From assembly GCA_023614405.1 (NCBI GenBank), contig CM042684.1:209690941-209754940 (forward strand): 64,000 nucleotides of DNA, written 5' to 3'. The DNA is from Avena insularis. Taxonomy: Eukaryota; Streptophyta; Magnoliopsida; Poales; Poaceae. Numbering within the stretch: position 1 is the first letter of the stretch; each line of letters opens with the position of its first letter. The notes under the pieces were generated by a model. The model was not told the DNA's origin. It was given only the letters and a program-made list of their open reading frames with translations, and did no database searches. This document shows positions 34,061 through 46,785 of the stretch, piece after piece. Both the position numbers and the translations under genes were made by a program.

Positions 34061-36605
34061 ATTGGTATCAGAGCCATCCCGACCTTCAGGGTCTCAGCCA
34101 AATGGTCGTTGTCTGTCTAGCAAATATTTTTGGTAGCTATGTATACTAGGGAAAAACAAAACGCGAGAGTAGGACTGCTTCCACTTTTCTTCTTACCCAA
34201 CCACCACCCTTTTCTGGTAAGGAAGTGTAACGTTTTCAATCCTCTTCTTAAAATTTAAACTAGGATTCACGTGTTCTGGGTTTCCGTAGAACCATAGAAA
34301 GTGTGTGTGTGTGTAATTCCTTGTCTATCTGTTGCATCCAACATGTTATCTTTATCTGCCTTTGGTTATCAACTGTTGGTACATTCCATATTGACAGACT
34401 TTTGAAAACCGGCGCGATCTATCTGACTCCTTGTCAACCGGTGCCATCTTCTTAAAGGGTGTTCTTCTGTGCAGGCATCTGATGCTAATCCCTATCTGCT
34501 AAGTGATTTTGCGCATCTATCGGTATTTTAATGCCGAAAAATGCGGAAATTTTTTCTTTGATCCATCTGTGTTTCCACACTCCTTTTCAGTCGTGTGTGA
34601 AACATTATCTATCTCTCTTTTATCAGCATGTCCATGCTAACTCATTCTTTTGTCACCGGCGCTTAATCCTGGAGTTTTCACTTCATCTTCTTTTCTCTTG
34701 GGCTAATTACATAACATGTGTCGATCCGATGCTGGTGATTGTAATTTGGTTCTCAGCAAAGCTATATCCCACTCATGATAAGTGTCGATTGGAATATGGA
34801 AAATGCTATCAACTCTATCCTCCAGATGGATACGGTTATCTCCTGTGATTTGGAGTACACCGTGATCATATCTATGCAAATTCAAGCATCTTTGGCAACC
34901 CGGAGTTTCTCAAGGCACTACGGCGGTCTATCATCTGTTTATCAGGCTTCACATCTTTTTGGAACTCCATATCTGCACATCTTTTTCGTCTCTGATATCT
35001 CATACCATAAGCAAAGCTATATCATCGTTTCTTGTCCAAGATCTCTTTATCTTTGTAACCGGTGATCCGATCGACAATGTGAATCAGGCGGCATCTCTTT
35101 TTCTTGAAGGACCGGATAATCTATTCTTCGTGCATCTTCTTCAATTGGAATCAGCAAGTCCATTGTTAATTCCATCTTCCATCTTCAATCAAATCCGGAG
35201 TTGTTCCTTGTTGGCAAGTTATCATCGTCGATTCAGAAGTTTTCCTCAAGGCGCTAGATCTCTCTCAATCATTTCAAGAAGAACATGGAGTTCTTTTCAC
35301 CTCTATCTCGTTAAGTGATCTTTTGAAACCGTCTCGTTCTATCATCGATGCTCAATCCACCGGAGGCCATGAAGACTTTTCAGATCTTTCGTGATCAGTT
35401 GGTGTTATCTTCTTCTTTACCTGTGGAATCTGGCAGTTGTCCTCCGTAATCTTCCTTCATATCTTTCCGGTGGCTTGTTACATCAGGTATGACGACAACA
35501 TCATCACCCTTATCTATCTTGAATCCGGCGTATCGTTTGCATCTATCCTGGTTTGCTAACGGAGTTCCATGAGTTATCCTTGTCAATACCTTGATCTGTT
35601 TTGGTAGTTGGGTTGCATGGTTTTCTTATTCAGGTGCGGAGTAATGCTTTGAGTGCGGGATGGAGTAGCTACCATACCACTACTCTTATCATTCGCTCTT
35701 GTACATTGAATTGGGGAATTTATGTGATTTCACTCATTCCGCGGAAGTTAGAAGTGGCCTTTATCCCTTGATACTTTTACTTCCGTCCTTGTTTTTCCGG
35801 AGTGCTCTCTCGAAGAAAGTAATCGATAATCTCTTGTTGGTGATCTCGTCCTTTCTACATGAAGCAAAATCCTCGATTATCTGGTGGAAACAAACGCAAA
35901 TCCTTTTCTATCCTCGTCTTTATACCGGAGCTCTACATCCCCAAACAAGATGAAAGGAACCTATCCCCCATGATCTATCTTCACATCCGTATCTGGAAGT
36001 TATATCCGCGCACCTCAATTGCGTGATCCTTTGGTTCTTACCGGCGTAAGAAGACTCTAATCCGACGATGTCTAACTAAATCTTTCTGTCGATATCAAGG
36101 GACTCTATTGTTTGAAGGCAATATTGTTTCCGTACTTCTTTTCCCCAATCCGAGAGAAGGTACGATGCTATTGTCATAGTGCTTCAAAACCTCTCCAATC
36201 TAGCTCTTTCCTTCCGGCGAGACAAAGATTCATCCTCTCTAGTATCGGTAAATCTTTAATCTTAACGGCGTGTCTTTCTTTATCCACGATGCATCATCTT
36301 GTCCTTTCTTTCACCAAGTGGTTCTTCTTCTTTTATCCTGTTCTTGAGAAAACCGGAGCTATGTCCATCCTATCCTTCTTGTCTCACGACAATCCTTCAA
36401 TTCTCCTAACCCTTTGTGCCTCAAGTAAAAGGCAAGACTCGCAACAAGTCTAGCAAGTTTTGCAAGGTGTAGTGGTCGCACCATTCCGTTCTTCATCTTC
36501 TTGGGAACGCAAGGATCACCTTCGTTCCGAACACCCGCCTCTCCTTGTGTTGTTTTCTTTTTCCTAGGAATCTCGGGGCGAGATTCTTGTTTAGTGGGGG
36601 AGAGT
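34061..36605 (+). other. Non-coding internal domain of the LARD
   Basis: 2.5 kb with no frame encoding a retrotransposon domain. The first 550 bases (primer site, TAGTATACTAGGG-like block, GT repeat, ATTTTAATGCCGAAA block) match the leader of the element at 59833. The rest is CT-rich, with many ATCTTC and CCGG words. A segment at about 35625-35710 (GAGTGCGGGATGGAGTAG) matches 60330-60425 of the other element, where it comes before the GCCGAAA block instead of after it. Confidence 0.75.
34063..34074 (+). promoter_or_regulatory. Primer-binding site of the LARD
   Basis: TGGTATCAGAGC two bases after the LTR end, complementary to initiator methionine tRNA. Confidence 0.88.
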
Positions 36606-39600
36606 TGTAGCATCCCAATTGTCTAACAATTGCAATGCTACTAGCCTAGTCTATATAATGGCTACTTCATATATATAATTGTTGCATCATAATTATATCA
36701 TGCTCATGTCATCATGCCACCTTGCATTTGAGCATCATATAAAACCCTTTTTGTTTTGGTTCTTATCTCATATGCATTATTAATTGTATTTGCCTCTTGA
36801 TATTGTATTTGGTTCTTGATATATTGTTTAAATGCCCAAGTTGAGTTGGGGGCATATCTTTTATGAACTCCACCACCTTTCTTTCACCACCTTATAATTC
36901 CACCATCCAACTAAAATATGAGCTTTGCATTTTATTTGAGTTTACCTCTAGCTCATGTGGGTTGGGATGGATCCAATTCTATTCCACATGCTCTCATCTT
37001 AGCATCATGTTGTTTTCACAATATTGAAACACGAGAGCCACATGGCCACTTTTGCATGCCTTGTGAGTGGGACCTTTTTCCTAGCTTCCATATGTGTGGT
37101 TTTGGGGTTATCCTCATGTTGGGGTATTTTCGAGGGCTTATTAAATACCTAGTGGCATATACACACTAGCAAAGCCCCAAATATAATCCAATGTGATCAT
37201 CTCCATATGCTCCACATGGAATTCTTTCTAAATTCCTTTGCTTGGGCCTTACTCCAATTTTGGGAATGCATAATAATAATGCCATGTATTAATATTGTTT
37301 TCACAAGAATCAACATGGCATTACATATTTGCATGGGCCATGCAAGTACCACCTTTTTGCTTGTCTTTTGGGAGTCTTATTTGTTTTGAGTGGATCTTCT
37401 ACAAAACCATCTCTCTCTCTTTGGTTCTTCTCCCCCTCCTTTTCCACCTTTGTCCTTGCATGGTCATGTGGTTGATGCCTAAACCCATCACCCTAATCAC
37501 CTAGCTATCACCACCCTACCTCACCTCTCCTCTCTTTACCATCCCCTCTAAACCTAGCTCTAAGCTAAACCCTAAACCTACCCACCCCCTCTTTCTCTCC
37601 TCTCTCTAGCCGAGCCACACCACCATGTCCTACCCTAGCTGGCCCCACCGGCCACCCTCTCTCCCGGGCCACCTCTCCCTGCCCTAGCTACCACCCTAAA
37701 CCCTAACCTAGCTCCAAACCTAGCTCTACCCGAGCCTAGCTCCACCCCTAACCCGAGCCTCTCCCTCTCTTGCTCCTTTCCTCCCTGCCTTGTGGCCCCC
37801 TAGACCGAGCCTCCCACCACTCTGGCGCACCCTACCCAACTGTCGCCTTGCCCACCTGCCAAGCACGTGAAGGAGAGGGAAGATAAAGGTGGCCAAGCCA
37901 CCTTTACCCCCAACCACGCCCCCCCGGCACCCCCGCCCGCCCCCGGCCCGATCGACCACCTCCCCTGGCTCTCCTCTGTCCCCCAGATCTACCCCCGCTA
38001 CTCCCCTCTCTCCCTGCCGTCCCTCACCACCGTCTACCCCCCACCGCCGGTAGAAACCCTCGGCCTCCACCACCCCGTCGCTTCCAGCCGGTGGCGTCGC
38101 GCTCGCTGGTGTCGAGGAAGACCGCAAGCCTCCCCTGCTTCACCTAGTACCCGCCGTCGAGGAGGAGAAGGACCGGAGCCGCAGGACCTCGCGACGCCGA
38201 CCCCGAAACCCTAGCTCGCTCGGTCTCTGCATCATCGTCGCCCTGCTGCTCGCCGACCCGATCCGCTTTGCACCGACGCCTCGGTGAGCCCACGATCCCC
38301 CCTGACATGGTCCCCTTCGCCGTGCCGCCCTAGATTCGCCGGACCAACCGTCGAGCACCCTCGGTGCTGCCAGGCAGCGTCATCTGCTGCCTCGGCGTCG
38401 CGTAAGCCCTATCTAGCAGCGTAACCCCCACGACACAGACCCAGCCTAGCGCACTGGTTGCACCCGCAGCGCTGCCCAGCGTCCGGGATCGAACCCAGCG
38501 TCGCCGCGCCAGCACCGATCGGTCGATCGCGGAGAAAAAAACAGTCGCGGGCGGACGTTTTGCGATACCCCTCCGCCTTTTGTCTACAACCAGCGGTCCA
38601 GCCCAGGCCCACCGTCGGCGTCATTACGCTTGCAGAAAACCCCTGGTCTTTTAAAACTCAACCCAGTCCCCCAGAGCCACGTGGTGGCCCCCTCGCTCAT
38701 CAAGTGGGCACTGCGAGCAGTGAGTCCCACATGCATCTCCGCTACTTGCAGCATTGCGGTGTAAAAGCGTTTACGTGCTTGCGTCGGCCCGATCATGGCC
38801 CACACTAAAGGTGTGCAGGTGCGAGTCTTGGGTATAAAAAGTAATTCTGAATCTGTTTTAAATTCAAATCTTTTTCTAATTATTTCAAATTCAAATTTAA
38901 TTCTGTTTTAAATAACTTTTCAAATATTAATCCAAATAATGCAAATAATATATGTTTTCAAATCAGAAAAATGAGAGGATTTCAAATATGCAATCCAAAA
39001 TATATTTTGAACCCTTAAAATTCCAAGTTTATTTAAATTACAATAAAATGCCCCTTTTCTTTAATTAATTAATAACTTTTGATTTATAACTCCAAATTTA
39101 ATAAATGATATGTCTAAAATGATTAGCTCGACGAGACCTTCCTGTTTACGCATTCCATGGTTTGATTTGAAGCATGCATCATATAAATATATTGTGGACA
39201 GCAACTTAATTGTGAATAAATTGGGGCCAAAACTAAATAAAATGGTTTATTCTTGTGTTCCACACCTCACCCATGCCATGCTACTTATTTGCCATGCAAA
39301 TTGTGCATCATTCATCATGGCATGATTGTTTGCTTGACGCATTTATTCATATGCTTGTGCTCTTTATTTATGTTGGCCCTTGTTTGTTTGGTTCTTCTTC
39401 GAATAGACGCTGAGCAGGGGATATATCAAGAGAACCAGGAGCACTACCCAGATCCATTCCTTGCTTCAACTGAGCTGCCAGAAGCACTACCACATGCTTG
39501 CATACATCGATACCTATTGCCTCTATCTTATTCTTGCATCATTGAGTCGCGATTGCATTAAATTGAATCCCAAGTATTGCATAGCCTTTATTTTAAAACC

Positions 39601-41198
39601 CCACCGAAGCTTGTTCCTCCACCCCATGAGCCATTACTACAGGAGTTGTTTGAGCCATGCGAGTCGTAGAACAGCATGTGTAGGGTATGTGAGTGTCTGA
39701 TGGATAACGAGGTACCTAAACAACTTAACCTGAGTAGTAATGGGATAACTAATGAAAGTGGCATCGGTGAGCCATATTAAGCTATTTGGTTTTTCAGGCT
39801 CACTTGTGTCCGTAAGACCAGTACTTGATTCCTGTTCCAAGAATATTCGCTATCCACATCCGGAGGCTTATGGACCCCCAGCGAGCTTGATTCATTCTTA
39901 TTTCTTGGGGCCACAAACTAGTTTGAGGATTTATTTACTATCCTGTACTTATGCCATGCTTCTTGCTTTATTTACGATTGTGTGAGGAGCACGCTGTCTT
40001 TGTTTAGGAAGCGGAGTGTTTTCAGTGGTATCGACAGGTCAGTTTTGGGATCTGCTGTCGTTTACAGCCATTGGCGCAAACCTTGAGTCCATCTCGGAGT
40101 CAGCTAACTCCGTTGCGGGTAGCTTAATGGGGTGGCCCCCTGAAATATATCTGAATCCTGTGATTGCTTTGTCGCGACTGCCTCGTTGGGTTTTGATTTG
40201 GTTTTCAGGGCATAGCGAGTGTGTGTTGCTATTTGTGCACCCCTGCAGGGTAAAACTTTCTGAAAGCCGTGTCCGCGGTTATGGACGACTTGGAGCACAG
40301 TTTCTCGATCATAGACAAGCCTAACTAAAGTACCGCTTATAAATTGACTAGACTAGGTACTTGACTAGTAAATAGTGCAATACTCACGGAATGGATAATA
40401 AAACTGCCAACGGATGGGGGAATGTTCGTCCGCTTCCTCGTCGATGGCGAGGAGGATGGATCTGTTAAGATTACCTTCATAACTGTTATAACTGTTGTTA
40501 TTAATTCACGGACATCCGTCTATCTCTGGTTAGGCGGATGGTTAGCGAGTATCTGTAGAATTGCTAGGGTTTATCGTTTGCTGCAATTGCGTCACCCCAG
40601 GTTGTGTCCCCTTTAGAGGCATAAAGACTTGCTGAGTACCCCTAGGGTCTCACACGATAAATTATTGGTTCAGATGAACAGGTACCCTCGCAAGATGGAT
40701 ACTGGGTGGAAGAGACGGACGATGTGGGCAACGATCATTCGGTGTAGAGATTCCGGGAACGGGGATCCGTGAGATCTGTGGGCGGGATGTGCTTATTTAT
40801 GGGGCATCTTATGCCGATTTGCTTCTTATCCGTACTCGGATTCTGTCTTCCGCTTCCGCTTGATACTCTGTTGAATGATGTATGAGGAGATATCCTACAC
40901 TATTATATCTATCTAGGATATTTGGATCTTGCCGTATGGCGTTGCTATATTTCCTTTCTTTTTAGATGGAATGGCTCTGATGTACTATTGTATGGTGGCT
41001 TGCATACATACTCATTTGTGTATGTAGTTGATCCCTTCGCCTGCCGATTACGCCGCCCGTTCTTGTCCCGATGTTTGGAAATGGTTGGGACGGCCGAAAG
41101 GTCTACCTGTGAGTGGCATTTGGGCCCCACCGTACTATTTCAACCATTTCTGAACATCCAGGCTTGTACTAGGAGCGTAATTCACCGAGGTAGTTACA
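36606..41198 (+). mobile_element. 3' LTR of the LARD (4593 bp)
   Basis: Same start and end as the 5' LTR, preceded by the polypurine tract. The first 860 bases differ at only a handful of positions. From the GC-rich section on, small indels accumulate in both copies. Confidence 0.9.
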
Positions 41199-41203
41199 AT
41201 ATC

Positions 41204-44200
41204 TCATATATGTATGTCTGGCACAACCATATTAGCGCCTTAATCTATCCATATAGATATTGATGCCTAATATTCCGGGTTTGCCCAAGTCTTTCATCGA
41301 AATCTTATTTTAATGAAATTCTTAACTTGTGTCAATACAAGATACATCATTTCCAATCAACAATATGTCCTCTACATAATGTATTAGAAATATGTCTCAG
41401 CGCTCCCACTTAATTTCTTGCAAATGCAAGCATCCTCATCATCTCCGATGAATTTAAACTCTTTTAACAGTTTCATCATGGTGAAGATTCCAACTCCGCA
41501 ATGCTTACTTCAACTATTGAAGTTTACATGCCCTTTTAGCACCCTTTGAATTAACAAAACCCTTCGGACCACGTCATGTACATGTCCTAGGTTACCGTTC
41601 TATTAGAAGAACCTTGTTTTGTTTTATTCAACTACCATATACCAAATTATATGTAGTGGTTGCTACATTAATCCGTCAAGACTATATATCGCTATGAAAG
41701 ATCAAATCTTGTCATAGTCAACTCTTTGAACATTGTCGTAAACTTCTTTCCGACATGTTGACTATTTCATAGATGTTAAACATCCATGTCTTATTTCTTT
41801 ATAGATCCAAACACGACCGACAGGCTTCACGCCTTTCCGGAGGGTCTTCCAAGTTCAGAAACTTGTTTTCTCGTGTATGGATACTATCACGGATTCTATG
41901 ACTTCTAGTCATTTTATGGAGTCAGGGCCCATCATCGCTTGTTTGCATGTAGTCGGTTCATCATTGTCAAAACAATAACGACTTGCTTATCAAATCTTAC
42001 TATTTGATTCTTACCGACTCACACGGTTCTATAGGAACTCTAATCTCCGAGATCACACCTTTTGTAATCACGAGAGCCATGAGCATTGTGGCCACCACCA
42101 GGACACTTTCTGGCGCTGCGCTACTTAGCATATATAGCTAAGGTTCAACAACCTTATCAAAGTTCTATTGTCCTCCCACTTAACTTTTCACGAAAAATTC
42201 CTTCTCACGAAACTTGACGTTCCAAGTAACAAACTCTTTTGTCCTCGGTGTTATGGAGAAATTCCCAACAAATTCTTTGGGATAACCTACAAAGACGTGC
42301 TTATCCGACTTTGGTTGTAAACATTTTACTTATGCATAGCATACCAAAATTTTAGAAAAGACAATTCGGGTTTTATCCCAAACCATAACTCATATGGTGT
42401 CATTTCAATGGATCACGATGGTGCTCTTTTCAGTGCAAAAGCGGTAGTCTCTAAAGTTTCAATCCTTAAAACATAATGGCAGTTTTATAAATGACACCCT
42501 TGATCTTACCATGTCAAACATGGTTTGATTTTATCTCTCGAATATGCCATACTCCTATGGTTTATCGGGAAACACAAATCATGGAACAATTCCTCAAGTC
42601 TTAAGTGTTTTTGCTAAACATGTAACTCAAATATCTTCCTTTATGATCGAATCATAAACTCTTTATTTTCTTGTTACAATGATTTTCCACTTCATCTTGA
42701 AAGTCTTTGAACAATTTTCAAATGTTTCATACTTCTTCCTTATTAAGTAAATATACAGATATATTCACTCAAATTTTTGGAGAAAGCATATGAAGCAAAA
42801 AGATCCATCGCATATGGCTACACATAATGGACTATGCACATCAGCATGCAAAATTTCCAATAAGCTAGTCATCCATTCCTCTCTGGCCTATGGACGGAGT
42901 TTCAATTATCTCGAGGAAAGTCTCACATGCGTCAATTGATCAAAATCAAAGGCTCCAAAAATCCATCAACATGGAGTTTCTTTATGTTTTCTTTCAAATA
43001 TAATTTAAACAGCGATGTCACTTCATAAGTGATCTTTCAATCATTTGTCTTGCGACATTTTAGCAATAGTGTTTATGGATGTGATTTCTCCAACTAGACT
43101 TGTAAAAGTTCATCCATCCTTTACGGAATACGGTAATTATTTGAACATCCATTGTTCTCATGATACCGGAACAAAATAACAATTATTTAAACAAATCTCG
43201 AAGGCTAGGTTTGATGACAACGAAAAACACAATAACACTTTATTTGTTTTTGATGAACATCATCACTCATTCTCATGCTAGTTACTTAGGCCATTGTAGT
43301 TCATGAATCGTGTTGTCCTGTATGACACTTCATACCAACCAATTCAGTATCCAATACCGGTATCCAATACCTAAGAACCACATTGTTTAACAAGCAAGGA
43401 ATATAGCCATAACATGTATATCTTCTATATACCTAAGTTGGACATCTCCAACCTTTTATTTTCTGCCAAATATTTTATAGATTCTCTTTCAGCAATTCCT
43501 TTTCTTTTAAAAGAATCTATCAACATCAATAGTGGTGTCATTCACATGACACATAGTACAAAGCGTATATAGTCAAATACTAATACCTTTGGACTTGCAC
43601 TTTGAAGTGGATCACCATCATCAAATGTTTGGCATTCTTTCAAAAATCCATTCTTTAGTAATCTGTTAGTGTAGTAAACATTTTACTTACATCTTCTATT
43701 CATCCTTATCATGACAACTTTCATGATCAAGCTATTACAACTTATAAGGAAGAATCACGAGTATAATATCAGTTCCCAAAACCTTTTTGGTAGATTCGGA
43801 TGCCTAGCATCTCCATCCTTCACAAATTCTCATACAATATGAGAACATGTATTTTGCTAAATTATACTCTATCATAATGCAACCAAAAAACATTGTTTCA
43901 GATATCACAATATCTTTCACACATGATGGTTTCCGAAACAATTTTCAGCTCCAATATAATCTTGATATTAAAACAACCTTTTTGAATATCAATAATCATG
44001 GAGGCAAACATGATACTTTAGATACTAACATTGGAATTCTTACTCTTGATTTAATACTACTTATTAAACTTCATGGAGTAAATAGAGTTTGCTGAAAGTT
44101 TGCAATAGAACTTATAAACTTTAAATTGACATTCAAAACAATACGATACCAGTTCGTAAAGCAAATATCTAGAATTCTATAGTTCTATTATCTCAAATAA

Positions 44201-45293
44201 AAACTAAGCATAAGGTAGAAAACGAATGCCAATGACTATAACAAACTATGCAAATTCACTTTGATTTAATTTATGACAAATTTGGTTCGACTAATCCAAA
44301 TTAGAAATGAACTCCCACTCAAAAACGACATCCCTCGTGCCTTTTTGGTGATTACATGAACCAAATCCACTACACCAAGTCCGATCATCACGTGAGTCGG
44401 TGTAGCTTCAAAGGCGAGCATATATATGGACATCATATCAACTATATGACTCATGCTTAACCTTTCGATCCGTGTTCCGAGGCCATGTCTGTACATGCTA
44501 GGCTCGTCAAGTAAGAACCTTAGTATTTGCGTGTGTAAAACTGTCTTACACCGTTGTATGAAAGCGTAGAGTCGAGAACACCCGATCATCACGTGATGCC
44601 TCAAAACACGATCCACAAAACGGTGCATACTTAAGGAAGAACACATTTTATCTTGATATCTAAATGAGGGATCATCTTATAATACTACCAAAAGCACCAA
44701 ACTAGCAATATAAGATGCTAACATCGAATGTGTAAAGTGAGATGATATGGTCCATGCATTTGATCTCTATCACTTGCATCGTGGTATGATATCTATCATT
44801 CCTTTGTGTGTAAGGCCAAGGTCTATGGAACTTACACGTTGAGTGTGTTGTAAGAGTATCAATCATACATCTACTTACAACAATACCATATCAATACACT
44901 AGCCCAGCAATGATCTAAACTAGACGCCTCTAATTTATCAATTACAAGTTTTACGTGGCTTAGGGATTTCGGAGATAGAACCGTTCTTACCTATGAACAT
45001 GAACCACAATGAGGATAACCAAATTATTAGCAACTCGTTGTAAATCAGATATTGAATATAGTAGGAGAGACAGACACCCGCCAGCCACTTATGCAAAACA
45101 AGTTGCATGTCAGTCGTGGAACCGGTCTCATGTACGATGACATGTAAGGTTGGTCCGGGCCGCTTCATCCCACTATGCCACCAATATCCAAAATACATAG
45201 AAGATGCAATAACATGATCATCATCGCCCACATATAAACATATGTGTACTACCCATGCAAAACACCTACGCATAGATCAGGCTCTGATACCAC
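41204..45293 (-). pseudogene. Decayed copia internal sequence, 5' part
   Basis: About 4.1 kb of element 2 right of the LARD, corresponding by position to RT, integrase, protease, gag and leader on the minus strand. Weak matches to element 1 appear in order: the region around the RT active site near 41390-41420, the integrase region around 42360-42900, and the leader GCTCTGATACCA at 45281. No frame longer than about 125 codons. Stops and indels occur throughout. Confidence 0.6.
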
Positions 45294-46783
45294 TGTTGGG
45301 TCTGCAGCATAGAAAACAAAAAAATTCTTACGGTGTGAACTACACGCCAAGATCTATCTACTAGGTACAAAGCAACGGGTAGACATACATCCATGGAGAA
45401 CTTACCCTCGAAGACAACAAGCTTTGTTAACGAGTAGGAACTCGTGGTTGATGTAGTCGTACACTTGCCGATCTCAAGATCGTGATGAAGTCCAGCAGGT
45501 CCGCCCAAAGACGCCCATCGATCCAGCTCCAGACCACCAAGTCCAGACCGCAGCAGCGGTGCATCCGTGATCGCACACACGTCCGGTACCCGACAACCTC
45601 CGTCCCTCGCTCCAGCAAAAGCAGCGAGCAAGAACTCCTTTCCAGATAAAGCCACCGGGAACATGTATCTCGCTAATCCGAGACCATGGGGGAATAATAC
45701 TAGAAGGGGAGAGAGATCCTTCACAAGGAGGTGTGTGTGAGAAGTGGGGAGGGGGTGGCCTTTTATAGGAGGAGGGGGGTGCCCCTCCTTCATGTCCGGC
45801 GCATGGAGGGGGTGACCCTTCACCTCCTCCATTCATGTGGTGGTAACCCCTCCACATTAAAATGCCCCTTCACATTCTCTTTTAAAGTCTCCACTTTAAA
45901 TGCATTAAATTTCTCCAAATTTAATGCTCTCTCATTTAATAAAACTATTTTATTATTTTTATTCAGAATTTTGTTAATTACTTTAATTAACAAACATTCA
46001 CATAAAACCCCCTGCAACATTTCAATATTACATGCAGAACCAATTTCAGCAATTTCACCCGAAACAGTTTCGGTGTCTATTAAAATAATTCCAGCGCTTT
46101 CTTAAATCTTTATCTGAAACATATTTGCTCCAAATGGTGTCGGTATACCTTAAGTGTGTCACCCTACGGTTCGCGAATAATGCAGACATGATCGAGACCC
46201 CTCTCCGATCAATAATCAGCCGGACTGGAGATCCATACTGACTCCTACACATTCAACGATGACTTCTGTGATCGTGAGAACCTTTAACGCTTGTAACTAA
46301 ATCCCTTTGTCTCTCGATATATTACATGTCTGAGATTCGATCATCGGTATCTCCATACCTAGTTTGATCTCGTAACCGACATGCACTCTTTTCTTGTTCC
46401 CGTGATATAACATTCTAGTGATCACATCACTTGCTTGCAAGCTATTTCAATGTGATATCACCGAGAGGGCCCAGAGTATATCTATTCGTCATCGGGATGG
46501 ACAAATCCCACTCTTGATCCATGAGCCGCAACATAACACCTTCGTAGCACTGAACCCACCTTTATAGTCACCCTGTTACGGTGTGACATTTGATGTTATC
46601 AAGATACTCTTCCGGCGTTAGCAATTAACATGATCTCATGGTCTAAGGATAAAGATTACTTCGTATGATGTTATAGCAATATAAACATAATGACTTTTAT
46701 CGTAATGCTATACTTCGGATGAATGTTCATCACATCATTCCACCAATGGTGTGACCTTGTTATTAACAACATCCAATGTCCAT
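45294..46783 (-). mobile_element. 5' LTR of copia element 2, truncated
   Basis: Matches 27007-28491 to the point ...CCAATGTCCAT, then stops. The remaining 201 bases of the LTR are missing. Three unassigned bases follow and satellite begins at 46786 in mid-unit. Differences from the left LTR are dominated by short indels around GC-rich words such as CAGCACC against CAGACC. Confidence 0.88.
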
Positions 46784-46785
46784 TC

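Larger units (their letters stand above)
29512..41198 (+). mobile_element. Complete LARD-type retrotransposon with 4.5-kb LTRs
   Basis: Bounded by ATATC at 29507-29511 and 41199-41203. LTRs are 29512-34060 (4549 bp) and 36606-41198 (4593 bp); the internal region is only 2545 bp. A methionine-tRNA primer-binding site (TGGTATCAGAGC, 34063-34074) and a polypurine tract (GTGGGGGAGAGT before 36606) are in place, so it has all cis signals for replication but no gag or pol. This matches Large Retrotransposon Derivatives such as Sukkula of barley in architecture. I do not claim it is that family. A gag-bearing element with homologous LTRs lies at 55416. Confidence 0.9.
27007..46783 (-). mobile_element. 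Ty1/copia element 2, host of the nested LARD
   Basis: Inserted into the 5' LTR of element 1. Left (3') LTR 27007-28692 is complete. The right (5') LTR 45294-46783 lacks its last 201 bases. The primer-binding site (GCTCTGATACCA, 45281-45292) adjoins the right LTR and a polypurine tract (AAGTGGGAGAC on minus) adjoins the left LTR. Internal sequence is copia-like by position and by short matches to element 1 (for example the CTCCCACTTAATTTCTTGCAAATGC region near the YVDD site) but is too decayed for any domain-length frame. It is interrupted by the LARD at 29512-41198. Decayed coding with well-conserved LTRs suggests it moved using proteins from elsewhere. Confidence 0.82.

Noticed and set aside
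34063..34074. Initiator methionine tRNA-like sequence
   Set aside because: Only the 12-base primer-binding complement is present, with no cloverleaf. No tRNA or rRNA gene was recognised anywhere in the window.
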